In this document: positions 52,413-62,110 of the stretch, in pieces
Numbering within the stretch: the first letter of the stretch is position 1
Layout: each line of letters starts with the position of its first letter
Assembly: GCF_000251145.1 (NCBI RefSeq)
Contig: NZ_AIDW01000015.1
Span: 124,001 to 188,000 of the forward strand
Reading direction: 5' to 3'
DNA length: 64,000 bases
From: Sphingomonas sp. PAMC 26621
GTDB taxonomy: Bacteria; Pseudomonadota; Alphaproteobacteria; Sphingomonadales; Sphingomonadaceae
Notes under the pieces: model-generated
What the model was told of the DNA's origin: nothing
What the model saw: the letters and a program-made list of their open reading frames with translations, nothing else
Database searches by the model: none
Program-made: the position numbers and the translations under genes

Positions 52413-53054
52413 TCATCGCTCGAGGATCCGGTCCGCGATCGGTTCGCAGGCTTGCCAGCCGTGCCGTTCGAGTTCGGGGGTGTCGGACGGTTCGGCCGGG
52501 TATCCCAGGCACAGCAACGCGATCAGCGTCCAGCGGGGGTGCACGTCTAGCAATTCGGTCACCACGTCGGGGTCGAGGATCGAGACCCAGCCAAGCCCGA
52601 TGTCGCGTGCGCGCGCCGCGAGCCACAGCGTATGGATCGCCATGACGGTCGAGTAGCGGAGCATCTCGGGCATCGTCGCGCGGCCGAGACCGTGGCCCGC
52701 GTCCGGCACCTCGTCGCAGAACACCGCGAGCAGTTCGGGCGCTTCGCGGATGCCGTGGAGCTTGAGCGCCTGATAGCGCGTGCGCAGCGTGGCATCCGGG
52801 ATAACGCCGGCCGCGTCCCGGGACGCGGCATCGACGTGTTCGGCAAGCCGGGTGCGAAGCTGCGCCGAACGGACACGGACGAAGCGCCACGGCTGCGCAT
52901 TGCCGACCGACGGCGCGAGCGCGGCGCTGTCGAGCAACGCCTGCATGGCGTCCTCGGACACTGCGCGCGCGCTGAAGTGCCGGACGTCGCGCCGCCAGCG
53001 GAGCAGCGCTTCGAGCTGATCCCCGAATGCCGGGTCGAAGTCGGGCGCGGTCAT
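52413..53054 (-). CDS. bluB: 5,6-dimethylbenzimidazole synthase
   Basis: Cleaves FMNH2 with oxygen to make dimethylbenzimidazole, the lower ligand of cobalamin. The 213-residue nitroreductase-fold protein begins RRDVRHFSARAVSEDAM and has DSAALAPSVGNAQPWRFVRV, the BluB hallmark around the flavin. It then has DIGLGWVSILDPDVV and LGYPAEPSDTPELE. Its ATG overlaps the cobF stop (ATGA), so it is the last coupled gene of the cobL-to-bluB operon. Confidence 0.92.
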   Translation of the reverse strand: MTAPDFDPAFGDQLEALLRWRRDVRHFSARAVSEDAMQALLDSAALAPSVGNAQPWRFVRVRSAQLRTRLAEHVDAASRDAAGVIPDATLRTRYQALKLHGIREAPELLAVFCDEVPDAGHGLGRATMPEMLRYSTVMAIHTLWLAARARDIGLGWVSILDPDVVTELLDVHPRWTLIALLCLGYPAEPSDTPELERHGWQACEPIADRILER

Positions 53055-53812
53055 GCCGCAGCTCCCGACCGGCGGAGGAGGTAGGTGTCCATGATCCAGC
53101 CATGCGCCAAGCGGAGGCTTGCCCGCTCAGCGACGATTTCGGCGGACACTTCCGCCAGCCGACCGGTCACCAGCGCCTGATGCGGCATTCCGAGAAACGC
53201 GCCCCACCAGATCGTCACGCCGCGCGGATCGAGCGTCGCGAACGCACAGCCGCCGTCCAGCATCACCGCAAGGGTGTCCGCCGCCGGGGGCCAGCCATCG
53301 GCGCGGAGGCGGCGTCCGGTCGTCACCAGAACGGGCGCGGCGAGCGTGTTGAGGGGAATGGCATGTGCGGCGGTCAGCGCCTGGAGGCTGGTGATGCCGG
53401 GCACGACATGGACCCGGATCGCCAGGTCGTCGTCCCGCAAGCGGTCGGCGATCCGCAGGCTGCTATCATAGAGCGACGGATCGCCCCAGACGAGCAACGC
53501 CAGCCGACCGCCGTCCGGCAGATGCGTCGCGATTTGCGTCGTCCACGCGGCGGCAATCGCGTCGTGCCAGTCGCCGACGGCGGCGAGATAGGCGTCGCTT
53601 TCCGCACGTTCGGGCAGATCGAATTCGACGACGCGGGTCCCGCCCCGCAACACCGCGGCGCAGATCGTCCGCCGCAGATCGATCAGGTCCGACGCGGCGT
53701 CGCGCTTGCGCGGGAGCAGGATCAGGTCGGCGGCGTTCATCGCGGCTTCCGCCGCGCGCGTCAGATGATCGGGGTTGCCGGTGCCGATGCCGATGAGGTG
53801 CAGGTCGATCAT
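53051..53812 (-). CDS. cobF: Precorrin-6A synthase (deacetylating)
   Basis: C1-methyltransferase of the aerobic corrin pathway; it removes the acetyl group and methylates C-1 of precorrin-5. The 253-residue SAM-dependent enzyme starts IDLHLIGIGTGNPDHLT and contains LALLVWGDPSLYDSSLRIAD and VHVVPGITSLQALTAA, the CobF pattern. Its presence, with cobG, identifies the oxygen-dependent route. ATGA overlaps at both ends (cobA and bluB). Confidence 0.93.
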   Translation of the reverse strand: MIDLHLIGIGTGNPDHLTRAAEAAMNAADLILLPRKRDAASDLIDLRRTICAAVLRGGTRVVEFDLPERAESDAYLAAVGDWHDAIAAAWTTQIATHLPDGGRLALLVWGDPSLYDSSLRIADRLRDDDLAIRVHVVPGITSLQALTAAHAIPLNTLAAPVLVTTGRRLRADGWPPAADTLAVMLDGGCAFATLDPRGVTIWWGAFLGMPHQALVTGRLAEVSAEIVAERASLRLAHGWIMDTYLLRRSGAAA

Positions 53813-54525
53813 GGCGCGAGCAGCGGCCCGTAGAGGATCAGCGCCGGCGCGTCGTTCCGCGGCGCGAGGTCGCGCGCGAGGTCGGCGATGGTGGAGCGCG
53901 TCAGCCGCTGGTCGGGATAACTGACATTCTCGGCGACCAACGCGGGCGTATCCGGCGACAGGCCATGCGCCACGAGCATCCCGACCAGCGCCGCGAAGGT
54001 CCGCTTGGGCATGAACACCACGGTCGTCGCGGCGGGATCGGCGAGCGCCGCCAGGTTGAGACCGTCGGGCAGGCCGCCGGTGACGTCGTGCCCGGTGACG
54101 AACTGGACTCGCCGCGCGCTCAGGCGGCGCGTGAGCGGGATTGCGGCGGCGGCGGCCGCGGCGCTGGCGGAGGTGACGCCGGGGACGATCTCGAACGCGA
54201 TGCCGGCCGTGCGAAGCGCCGCGATCTCCTCCTCCAGCCGCCCGAAGATCGCTGGGTCGCCCGATTTCAGGCGCACCACGCGCACGCCGCTCAGCGCGTG
54301 ATCGACCAGCAGTTGCGAGACATGCGCCTGCGACGGCGAGGGGCGGCCCGCGCGCTTGCCGACCGCGACCAGTTCGGCGCCCTTGCGGACATGCTGGAGG
54401 ATCGGCCCCGAGGACAGATCGTCGAACAGCACGACGTCCGCCGCCTGCAACCGCGCGACCGCTTTGAGCGTCAGCAATTCGGGATCGCCCGGCCCGGAGC
54501 CGACGAAGGAGACGAAGCCGCTCAT
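53809..54525 (-). CDS. cobA: Uroporphyrinogen-III C-methyltransferase
   Basis: Adds methyl groups at C-2 and C-7 of uroporphyrinogen III to give precorrin-2, the entry to corrinoids (and siroheme). The 238-residue product has SFVGSGPGDPELLTLKAV, VRLKSGDPAIFGR, EIVPGVTSASAAAAAAAIP and FVTGHDVTGGLP, the complete set of SUMT motifs; it lacks the extra domains of CysG, so it is the stand-alone type. Overlaps cobB and cobF by ATGA. Confidence 0.93.
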   Translation of the reverse strand: MSGFVSFVGSGPGDPELLTLKAVARLQAADVVLFDDLSSGPILQHVRKGAELVAVGKRAGRPSPSQAHVSQLLVDHALSGVRVVRLKSGDPAIFGRLEEEIAALRTAGIAFEIVPGVTSASAAAAAAAIPLTRRLSARRVQFVTGHDVTGGLPDGLNLAALADPAATTVVFMPKRTFAALVGMLVAHGLSPDTPALVAENVSYPDQRLTRSTIADLARDLAPRNDAPALILYGPLLAP

Positions 54526-55828
54526 TGCCCGGGGGCGATCAGGTGGAAGAAGGTCCCCGAGACATGGCCGCGATACGATCCGGTCTCGGCAACAAGGTCG
54601 CCCTGGGCGTCGACGACGTGCGCGAGTGGCGCGTCGGGTTGTTCGAGGATCGTCGAATAATGGAATTCGTGGCCGCGCTGCGTCGTCCCCGCCGCCGAAC
54701 CCGCGATCGGCGCAAGCAACGTGGCGTGGCGATACCCGAGATGCATCCGGCGCTGCGCATAGCTTGTCACGAGCCCGAGCAGCCCCGCCATCCGGTGGCG
54801 CTTGCCGTCGGCGTCGATCAGGCCATCACCGAGCGCCATGTAGCCGCCGCACTCGCCGTGCACCGGGCGGGTGCTGGCATGCTCGGTGAGCGCGGCGCGG
54901 AAGCGCGTGGCGGCGGCGAGGCGTCCGGCATGGAGCTCGGGATAGCCGCCGGGCAACCAGACGAGATCGGCACCTGCGTCGGGCGCTTCGTCGGCAAGGG
55001 GCGAGAAGGGCAGGATCTCCGCGCCCGCGCCGCGCCACCCCGCGAGCATGTGCGGGTAAGCGAAGGAGAAGGCCGCATCCTGCGCCAGCGCGATCCGTTG
55101 CGCGGGCGGGGTGAAGCGGTGCGCGGGCACGGCGGGGGAGGCTGCAACCGCCGCGGCGTCGCGGATCGCCGCGAGATCGACGTGCTCGCGCAGGAAGATC
55201 GCATAATCGGCGATCCGCGCGTCGAGATCGGGATGCTCGGAGGCCTGGACCAGACCGAGATGAGCTCGGGCAGCTTGAGGTCGCCACGCCGCGGCAGCGC
55301 GCCGAATACGCGGATCCCCACTGCCGCCATCCCGCTGCGCGCGAGCCGTTCATGCCGCGGGCTCGCGACGCGGTTGAGGATCACGCCGGCGACCTGCACC
55401 GCGGGGTCGTAGCGCGCAAAGCCGAGCGCGGTGGCGGCGGCGGATTGTGCCTGACCCGACACGTCGATCACCAGCACCACCGGCCAGCCCATCCGCCGCG
55501 CAACGTCCGCGCTTGCGCCGTTGCCGGTCGCGCCCGGCTTGGCGACGCCGTCGAACAGGCCCATCGACCCCTCCGCGAGTACGAGATCGGCATCGTGCGC
55601 TTCCGCGGCGAGGCCGTGGAGCATCGGCTCCGCCATGGCCCAGCTGTCGAGGTTGAACGAAGGCCGTCCGCTCGCCGCGCGGTGGAAGGCGGGGTCGATA
55701 TAATCGGGGCCGCTCTTGAACGGCTGGACGCGCAGGCCTTCGTCGCGGAACGCGCGGAGCAGGCCTAGCATCACGGTGGTCTTGCCGGTTCCCGAGGCGG
55801 GAGCGGCGATCATTATACCCGGGGTCAT
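54522..55828 (-). pseudogene. cobB: (Hydrogeno)cobyrinic acid a,c-diamide synthase with a frameshift
   Basis: Amidates the a and c side chains of the corrin ring using glutamine and ATP. The first frame (from 55828) has MIAAPASGTGKTTVMLGLL (P-loop) and GPDYIDPAFHR and reaches GDLKLPE at about 55263. The C-terminal glutaminase half continues in the next frame to 54522: HLGLVQASEHPD, LPGGYPELHA, HGECGGYMALG (catalytic Cys) and GHEFHYS. One missing base at about 55261-55264 accounts for the break. Since cobB is essential to the pathway and its neighbours are intact, a consensus error is likely. The ATG overlaps the cobM stop. Confidence 0.85.
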
Positions 55829-56610
55829 TCGCCGGTCTCCGCAAAGGGGGAAGTGGCGCTCTGCGGCCGGAAACGGCGGTCGTAGCCGATGGCGTACAGG
55901 CTGCTCTCCTCAAAATCCTCGGCCGCGAGAACGGGGCCGACGAGGATCAGCGCGGTCCGTTCCGGGCCGTCCGCCGCCGCCGCGACGATCGTCGCGAGCG
56001 TGGCGCGGACGATCCGTTCGTCGGGCCAGCTTGCCCGCCAGACGATCGCCACCGGGCAGTCAGCGCCGTAAGCCGGGGTCAGCTCGGCGACGACGCGGTC
56101 GAGCGCGTGGATCGAGAGATGGATCGCAAGCGTCGCGCCGGTCGCGGCGAAGGCGGGAAGCGTCTCCGCGCTCGGCATCGCGCTGGCACGGCCCGTGGTG
56201 CGGGTCAGGACGACCGACTGCGAAAGGCCGGGAAGCGTGAGTTCGGCTCCGAGCGTTGCGGCGGCGGCGGCGAAGGCGGGGACACCCGGCGTTATGGTGA
56301 AGGGGATGTTGCGTGCGCGGAGCCGCCGGAGTTGCTCGCCCAGCGCCGACCAGATCGACAAATCACCCGAATGCAGCCGGGCGATATCGTGGCCCGCCGC
56401 GTGCGCCGTCGCGATCTCGCCGATGATCTGATCGAGCGAGAGCGGCGCGGTGTTCACGATCCGCGCGCCCGGCGGGCAATGGTCGAGCAACGCGGCGGGG
56501 ACGAGCGACCCGGCGTACAGACACACGGGAGAGGCGGCGATCAGGTCGCGGCCGCGCAGCGTGAGCAGATCGGGAGCACCGGGGCCGGCGCCGATGAAGT
56601 GAACGGTCAT
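55825..56610 (-). CDS. cobM: Precorrin-4 C11-methyltransferase
   Basis: Methylates C-11 of precorrin-4. The 261-residue product starts [18 protein letters not shown] and has [24 protein letters not shown] and [15 protein letters not shown], characteristic of CobM/CbiF. The ATG at 56610 overlaps the cobE stop (ATGA); the much longer ORF in the same frame only reads antiparallel shadow of cobE and cobL. Confidence 0.93.
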   Translation of the reverse strand: MTVHFIGAGPGAPDLLTLRGRDLIAASPVCLYAGSLVPAALLDHCPPGARIVNTAPLSLDQIIGEIATAHAAGHDIARLHSGDLSIWSALGEQLRRLRARNIPFTITPGVPAFAAAAATLGAELTLPGLSQSVVLTRTTGRASAMPSAETLPAFAATGATLAIHLSIHALDRVVAELTPAYGADCPVAIVWRASWPDERIVRATLATIVAAAADGPERTALILVGPVLAAEDFEESSLYAIGYDRRFRPQSATSPFAETGE

Positions 56611-56972
56611 GTCGAAGGTCCTTCGGCGATCGCGCAGGTCGCCCTGCGATCGGGGGAGATGTGACGGGGCGTGATCAGGCGCGCGCCTTCGCCGATCGCT
56701 GCGAGTGCGGCGGCTTCGGCAACGCTGCCGGTGCCGCGCGCCTCGAGGCTTGGCTTTGAGGAGGTCCGCGTCGGGACGTCGGTCAGGGCCTCCGCCGGGA
56801 TGGCGAACAGCGCGAGACCAAGCCGTTCGGCGAGCGGCGCAAGCAGATCGGTCTTGTCGTCCGGCGCGGCCAGCGCGGTGACCGGGGGGTGCCCGACTTG
56901 CGCCAGCGCCAGCGCGGCTTCGCACGAGGGAAGCGCGGTACCGCTGCGATATCCGAAGCCAGCGACGATCAT
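56607..56972 (-). CDS. cobE: Cobalamin biosynthesis protein CobE (CbiG C-terminal domain)
   Basis: A 121-residue protein matching the C-terminal domain of CbiG. It begins [21 protein letters not shown] and has [13 protein letters not shown] and [13 protein letters not shown], the conserved glycine and serine segment. Its precise role in the aerobic pathway is unclear; it is regularly encoded beside cobM and cobL. The ATG at 56972, which overlaps the cobL stop, is chosen over the one five codons upstream because ATGA junctions run through this operon. Confidence 0.85.
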   Translation of the reverse strand: MIVAGFGYRSGTALPSCEAALALAQVGHPPVTALAAPDDKTDLLAPLAERLGLALFAIPAEALTDVPTRTSSKPSLEARGTGSVAEAAALAAIGEGARLITPRHISPDRRATCAIAEGPST

Positions 56973-58177
56973 CGCGATACGCTCCACTGGACGACCGGAT
57001 AGTGCGCGCGCCAGCCGCGGCGCGTGCCGATCGGCGCGGCGTCAGACAGGTCGATCCGCAGCAGCTCGCCGCCCTTCGCATGGTGCCAGGTCGCCAGCAG
57101 CGCTTCGGATTCGAGCGTCACCGCATTGGCGACGATCCGCGTGCCGGGCACGAGGTGCGTCCAGAGCCAGTCGAGCAGTGCCTCGGACAGCCCGCCGCCG
57201 ATAAAGACGGCGTCCGGCTGGGGATGATCGGCCAGCCCGTCGGGCGCACGCGTTCCGACGATGCGGAGCCGGTCGACCCCGAGGGCGTCCGCATTGGCGC
57301 GGGCGCGTTCGGCACGGGTCGGATCGGCTTCGAACGCCAGCGCCTGGGTCGTGGGATGGGCGAGCAGCCATTCGATCGCGATCGAACCCGATCCTGTGCC
57401 GATGTCCCACAAGGTCTCGAACGGGGCGGGCGCGAGCGCGGACAGCGTGAGCGCGCGGACCGGGCGCTTGGTGATCTGCCCGTCATGCTCGAACCAGTTG
57501 TCGGGGCGCCCGGATGCGGTGGCCAGAACCGCACCGTCGCCGTTGACGGCCATGCCGACCGCGACGGGATGCACGATATCGGTGAAGTCGATCGTCGAGG
57601 CGGTGGTTTCGCGGATGCGCTCGCGCGGACCGCCGAGCGCTTCGAGCACCCACAACCGGCTGTCCCCGAAACCGTGATCGCGCAAATATCCCGCCAATGC
57701 GCCGACCGCCGCGCCATCGCGCACCAGCACGATCGCCCGGACGTTCTGGGCAAGGATCGGGCGCAGTCGTGCGAGCGGCGCGGCATGCAGGCCGAGGCAC
57801 TGGGTCGTGTCGATCGGCCACCCCAGCCGCGCCGCCGCGAGGCTGAAGGTCGAGGGCAGCGGGTGCGCGACCCATTCACACGGCTCGAGCTGGCGCGTGA
57901 CGACCGATCCCGCACCGAACCAGAACGGATCACCCGATACCAGCAGCACGACGCGCCGCCCGCGCTGCGCCAGCAGCGGCGCGATCCCGTCCTCGAACGG
58001 CACAGGCCACACGGCGGTTTCGCACGCCAGATCGGGCAGCAGCGCCAGGTGGCGTGCGGCGCCGGTCACCCGTTCGGCGTGCGCGAGGGCATCATGGCTT
58101 GCGGGGGACAGGCCGGCTGGTCCATCCTCGCCGATCCCGACGATCGTCAGCCAAGCCTTGCCGAGTTCATCCACCAT
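56969..58177 (-). CDS. cobL: Precorrin-6Y C5,15-methyltransferase (decarboxylating)
   Basis: Bifunctional enzyme that methylates C-5 and C-15 and removes the C-12 acetate carboxyl. The 402-residue protein has an N-terminal CbiE half ([44 protein letters not shown]) and a C-terminal CbiT half ([30 protein letters not shown]). The ATG at 58177 overlaps head-on with the cobK start; an upstream ATG at 58204 would lie inside cobK. First gene of the minus-strand cobL-E-M-B-A-F-bluB operon. Confidence 0.93.
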   Translation of the reverse strand: MVDELGKAWLTIVGIGEDGPAGLSPASHDALAHAERVTGAARHLALLPDLACETAVWPVPFEDGIAPLLAQRGRRVVLLVSGDPFWFGAGSVVTRQLEPCEWVAHPLPSTFSLAAARLGWPIDTTQCLGLHAAPLARLRPILAQNVRAIVLVRDGAAVGALAGYLRDHGFGDSRLWVLEALGGPRERIRETTASTIDFTDIVHPVAVGMAVNGDGAVLATASGRPDNWFEHDGQITKRPVRALTLSALAPAPFETLWDIGTGSGSIAIEWLLAHPTTQALAFEADPTRAERARANADALGVDRLRIVGTRAPDGLADHPQPDAVFIGGGLSEALLDWLWTHLVPGTRIVANAVTLESEALLATWHHAKGGELLRIDLSDAAPIGTRRGWRAHYPVVQWSVSR

Positions 58178-58925
58178 GCCGAAAATCCTGATTCTCGGCG
58201 GCACGACCGAGGCGAGCGCGTTGGCGGAGGCACTCGCGTTGCGCGGTGACGATGCCGTGCTGAGCTATGCGGGCCGCGTGGCAAATCCGAAGGCGCAGCC
58301 GGTGCCGACGCGGGTCGGCGGGTTCGGTGGCGCGGCGGGGCTGGCTACCTATCTCCGCGCAGCAGGCATTACGCATCTGGTCGACGCGACGCATCCGTTT
58401 GCTGCGCAGATGAGCAGAAATGCGGTGGAAGCGGCAGCGGACACCGGCATCCCCCTCATTGCTTTGACCCGACCTGCATGGACCGCGGAGCCCGACGACG
58501 ACTGGCGGCATGTCGCCGACATCGAGGGGGCGGTCGCCACGCTCGCGGGCGCACGCCGCAGCGTGATGCTCGCGCTCGGACGGATGCATGTCGCGGCGTT
58601 CGCGGCGCAGCCGCAGCATCGCTATCTGCTGCGCTTCGTCGACGCGCCTGAGGCTCCACCCGAACTCCCGGACCATTACCTCGTGATCGATCGGGGGCCG
58701 TTCGATGTCATGGGCGACGTCGCGCTGATGCGCGACCATGCGATCGATGTAGTCGTCTGCAAGAATGCCGGGGGCACGGGTGCGCAGGCCAAGCTGATCG
58801 CGGCGCGGCAGTTGGGAATCCCAGTGGTGATGATCGACCGCCCCAGCTTGCCTTTGCGCGCGGAGGTGCATGCCGTCCCAGATGTGCTGCGCTGGATCGG
58901 TCATGCCGCCGACCTCGGGGTGTAG
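58176..58925 (+). CDS. cobK: Precorrin-6A reductase
   Basis: NADPH-dependent reduction of precorrin-6A. The 249-residue product has KILILGGTTEASALAEAL, VDATHPFAAQMSRNA, LALGRMHVAAF and CKNAGGTGAQAKLIAAR, all CobK hallmarks. It is the only cob gene on the plus strand. It starts head-to-head with cobL, sharing two bases of start codon, and runs tail-to-tail 25 bases into cobJ, so it is boxed in by overlaps at both ends; its promoter must lie inside cobL. Confidence 0.93.
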   Translation: MPKILILGGTTEASALAEALALRGDDAVLSYAGRVANPKAQPVPTRVGGFGGAAGLATYLRAAGITHLVDATHPFAAQMSRNAVEAAADTGIPLIALTRPAWTAEPDDDWRHVADIEGAVATLAGARRSVMLALGRMHVAAFAAQPQHRYLLRFVDAPEAPPELPDHYLVIDRGPFDVMGDVALMRDHAIDVVVCKNAGGTGAQAKLIAARQLGIPVVMIDRPSLPLRAEVHAVPDVLRWIGHAADLGV

Positions 58926-59650
58926 AGGATCGGCGCGCCGCTGCGCACAATCGTCCGCGTCGTGCTCGACCCGACGATGACGACGGTCCGCATATCCGCC
59001 ATTTCCGGGCGGGCCTCGGGCAGGGGAACGATGCGCAGCCTTTCCTCGGGGGTCGAGACAGCGCGTGCGAACAGCACGGGGCGCGCATCCGCACAGACGT
59101 CGCGCAGGATCTCCAATGCGCGCCCCAACCCGTCGGGCCTGCTCATCGAGCGCGGGTTGTAGAAGGCGATCGCAAAGTCCGCCTCGGCGGCGAGGCGGAC
59201 CCGGCGGTCGATCAGCGCTTGCGGTTTGAGGTTGTCCGACAGGTTGATCGCGCAGAAATCATGACCGAGCGGTGCGCCCGCGCGCGCCGCCGCCGCGAGC
59301 ATCGCGGTGATGCCAGGAAGCACGCGGATGTCGAGCTCGCGCCACGCCGGCGGGCCATGCTCGACCGCCTCGAACACCGCCGCTGCCATCGCGAACACGC
59401 CGGGATCGCCCGACGACACCACCACCACGCGGTGCCCCGCCATCGCAAGGTCGAGTGCATGCCGCGCGCGATCGAGTTCGACGCGATTGTCGCTGGCGTG
59501 GAGCGTCAGCCCGGCGCGCGGGGTGACGCGCGCGACATAGGGGATGTAGCCGATCACGTCGGTCGCCTCTGCAAGCGCTGCGGTAACGTCGGGCGTCACC
59601 AGCGCCGAATCGCCCGGCCCGAGCCCAGCGATCGCGAGCCAGCCGCTCAT
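58901..59650 (-). CDS. cobJ: Precorrin-3B C17-methyltransferase
   Basis: Contracts the ring and methylates C-17. The 249-residue product has LAIAGLGPGDSALVTPDV, VIGYIPYVARV, VVSSGDPGVFAMAAAV, LPGITAMLAAAARAGAP and FAIAFYNPRS, characteristic of CobJ/CbiH. The ATG overlaps the cobI stop (ATGA); the 3' end overlaps cobK on the other strand by 25 bases. Last gene of the cobN-G-H-I-J run. Confidence 0.93.
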   Translation of the reverse strand: MSGWLAIAGLGPGDSALVTPDVTAALAEATDVIGYIPYVARVTPRAGLTLHASDNRVELDRARHALDLAMAGHRVVVVSSGDPGVFAMAAAVFEAVEHGPPAWRELDIRVLPGITAMLAAAARAGAPLGHDFCAINLSDNLKPQALIDRRVRLAAEADFAIAFYNPRSMSRPDGLGRALEILRDVCADARPVLFARAVSTPEERLRIVPLPEARPEMADMRTVVIVGSSTTRTIVRSGAPILYTPRSAA

Positions 59651-60384
59651 GGCCGCCGCCCCTGGCCGTGGATCAGCAGTATCGAGAAATAAGGCGCGAT
59701 GCTGTCGGCGTCGCACAGCCGCGTGACGCGCTGGTCGGGCATCGCGGCATATTCGACCAGCCACGCCGCATCGTCGCGGCCCGCGGCGGCGACCGCGCGG
59801 CGCAGCTTGGCGAGGTGGCGGCCGATCTTCATCACCACCAGCGCATCCGTGTCGCGAATCCGGCGGGTGAGCTCGTCTTCGGTCATCGTCGCGGTGAGAA
59901 CGGTCAGCACATCCTCGCCCCATGTGATCGGCGTGCCGCTCGCGGTCCACGCGCCCGACATGCCGGTGATGCCGGGGACGACCCGCACCGGCGCGATCCC
60001 CACCAGGCGGCTGTGGAGATGCATGAACGAGCCGTAGAAAAACGGGTCGCCCTCGCACAGCACGACCACATCGTCGCCCGTCGCCGAAAGCGCGGCGAGG
60101 TGATCGGTACAATCGGCGTAAAAACCGCAGAGACGGTCGTTGTAGCGCGGGTCGGCGACCGGGATTTCGGTCGTGACGGGATATTCCATCGCGAACTCGA
60201 TTGCATCGGCGCGCAACATGCCGTCGACGATCCGCCGCGCCTGGCCCGGCTTGCCCGCCTTGCGGAAGAAGGCGATATGCCGCGCGCCACGCACCAGCCG
60301 GTCGGCGCGGACGCTCATCAAGTCCTGCGCGCCCGGGCCGAGGCCGACACCGTGGATCGTGCCCTGGGGGGAAGGGGCCGTCAT
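59647..60384 (-). CDS. cobI: Precorrin-2 C20-methyltransferase
   Basis: Methylates C-20 of precorrin-2. The 245-residue product begins GTIHGVGLGPGAQDLMSVRA and has VVLCEGDPFFYGSFMHL, VVPGITGMSGAWTASGTPI and ALVVMKIGRHLAKLR, the CobI/CbiL pattern. The ATG at 60384 overlaps the cobH stop; a longer version would run into cobH. Confidence 0.93.
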   Translation of the reverse strand: MTAPSPQGTIHGVGLGPGAQDLMSVRADRLVRGARHIAFFRKAGKPGQARRIVDGMLRADAIEFAMEYPVTTEIPVADPRYNDRLCGFYADCTDHLAALSATGDDVVVLCEGDPFFYGSFMHLHSRLVGIAPVRVVPGITGMSGAWTASGTPITWGEDVLTVLTATMTEDELTRRIRDTDALVVMKIGRHLAKLRRAVAAAGRDDAAWLVEYAAMPDQRVTRLCDADSIAPYFSILLIHGQGRRP

Positions 60385-61010
60385 TCGATGCGGCTCGCGA
60401 GCGCGTTGATCGCGGCGACGGTGATCGCGCTGCCGCCCATCCGCCCCTCGACCACGACGCACGGAACGGGCTGTTCCGCCCACAAGGCGGCCTTAGATTC
60501 GACCGCGCCGACGAACCCGACCGGGCACCCGATGATTGCGGCCGGACGCGGGCAGGCGGGGTACTCGAGCATATTGAGCAGGTGGAACAGCGCGGTCGGG
60601 GCATTGCCGATTGCGACCAGTGCGCCCGCCAGATGCGGCCGCCACAGTTCGAGCGCGGCGGCGGACCGCGTGTTGCCCATCGCGCGCGCGAGGTCGGGCG
60701 TTTCCGCCGCGTGGAGCGTGCAGAGGACAGGATTGTCGGCAGGAAGGCGGCCGCGCGTGATCCCCTCGGTCACCATCCGCGCATCGCACAGGATCGGCGC
60801 GCCCGCCGCGAGCGCACGCCGCGCGACCACGGCGAAGTCGGGCGAAAACCGGATGTGCGCGGCAAGATCGACGAGCCCGGCGGCGTGGATCATGCGGACC
60901 GCGACCGGCTCCTCCTCCGGCGTGAAGCGCGTCAGGTCGGCCTCGGCGCGAATCGTGGCGAAGGACTGGCGATAGATGGCGGCGCCGTCGGTTTGATAGA
61001 CATGGGGCAT
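60381..61010 (-). CDS. cobH: Precorrin-8X methylmutase
   Basis: Moves the C-11 methyl to C-12, forming hydrogenobyrinate. The 209-residue product has ILCDARMVTEGITRGRLP, GNAPTALFHLLNML and PAAIIGCPVGFVGAVESKAAL, the CobH/CbiC signature including the active-site histidine region (RMIHAAG). Start and cobG stop overlap as TGATG. Confidence 0.93.
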   Translation of the reverse strand: MPHVYQTDGAAIYRQSFATIRAEADLTRFTPEEEPVAVRMIHAAGLVDLAAHIRFSPDFAVVARRALAAGAPILCDARMVTEGITRGRLPADNPVLCTLHAAETPDLARAMGNTRSAAALELWRPHLAGALVAIGNAPTALFHLLNMLEYPACPRPAAIIGCPVGFVGAVESKAALWAEQPVPCVVVEGRMGGSAITVAAINALASRIE

Positions 61011-62110
61011 CAGGCGGCTCCGAAGCGGGCGAGGATCCGGGCGGCGTCGAGCCCGGATACGGCGGGGGGGGCGCCGGCGCGGGCGGCGAAGGCGAGATCG
61101 AAGCGACCCTCGCGCCCCGTCAGCACGACATCGGCGGGCTGCGCGCGCGCGCAGCCCTTGGCGCAGCCCGAGACGTGAAGCTGGCCCGCGACATGCGGCG
61201 CGAGACGGCGTGCGAGCGCGCGGGTTGCTACGCTTGCCTGCGGACAGGCCGGGGCACCGACACAGGCGTCGGTATGCAGGAGCGCGGGTTCGGGCTGCTC
61301 GGCGGCAACCCCGCCCAGGACGATCAGCCGCCGCCACGGCGTGACGCGGATCTCGCCACCGTTCGCCACCAGCCGAGCGAGGTCCGAAGCGTCGATTCGT
61401 CCGAACGGAAGGCCTACCACCGCGCCAAGCGGGTGCTGCCCGGTCGCGGGTGCAGCACCCGGCAGTGATGGAAGACTTTCGCGATCCGCCCAAGCGGGCA
61501 GGGCGGCGGCGTGGCGCGCCATTCGGCCGGCGGCGCTGCCGCCGCTCGCGACGAACCAGTGCGCCAGCGCCACGATCGCATCGACCTCGGTGCCAGCGGT
61601 CAGCGCTACGCCTTGCGTCCGTCCCTCCGCGCGGAGGATCAGCCCACCAATCGAGCCGCGTTCGATGCGGATGTCGGCGGGGGCGTCGCGGAGCAGCGGG
61701 GAAGCGCCCGCATCGATGGCGAACCCGAATTTGCCGGGCAGTTCGGGGAGTTCCGCCAGTCGCGTGGTGAGTTCGCTCGCGATGCGGTGCGTGTCGTCAC
61801 CCGCGTTCCAGTCGGGCGCTACCAGCACGGCCCGCCGCGCCTCGAGCGTCGGATCGGTGTCGACCAGATCGAGCGCGCACAGGGTGGCGATCAACGCCGC
61901 CCAGCGGTCGTCGCGGACACCGCGGATCTGCAAATTGGCGCGGTTGGTGACGTCGATCGCGCCGTTGCCATGCGCTGCCGCTGCCTCGGCCAAGCCGATC
62001 GCCTGCGTGCGGGTGAGGTGCGCGAGCCGCGGGCGCACGCGGACGAGCAGGCCGTCGCCTGCCGCCATCGGGCGGTGTGCCGTCGGGCACCAGCCGCGCA
62101 CCACGCTCAT
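61010..62110 (-). CDS. cobG: Precorrin-3B synthase
   Basis: Oxygen-dependent hydroxylation and lactone formation on precorrin-3A, the step that defines the aerobic route. The 366-residue protein has the nitrite/sulfite-reductase-like ferredoxin half domains ([13 protein letters not shown]) and the iron-sulfur/heme cysteines in [12 protein letters not shown] and [19 protein letters not shown]. The ATG at 62110 overlaps the cobN stop (ATGA); an ATG 16 codons upstream would lie inside cobN. Confidence 0.9.
   Translation of the reverse strand: MSVVRGWCPTAHRPMAAGDGLLVRVRPRLAHLTRTQAIGLAEAAAAHGNGAIDVTNRANLQIRGVRDDRWAALIATLCALDLVDTDPTLEARRAVLVAPDWNAGDDTHRIASELTTRLAELPELPGKFGFAIDAGASPLLRDAPADIRIERGSIGGLILRAEGRTQGVALTAGTEVDAIVALAHWFVASGGSAAGRMARHAAALPAWADRESLPSLPGAAPATGQHPLGAVVGLPFGRIDASDLARLVANGGEIRVTPWRRLIVLGGVAAEQPEPALLHTDACVGAPACPQASVATRALARRLAPHVAGQLHVSGCAKGCARAQPADVVLTGREGRFDLAFAARAGAPPAVSGLDAARILARFGAA

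Noticed and set aside
58176..58177. Cobalamin riboswitch upstream of cob genes
   Set aside because: No leader exists between cobK and cobL, and I found no B12-box-like sequence in the cob gaps visible here; one could lie before cobN outside the window.
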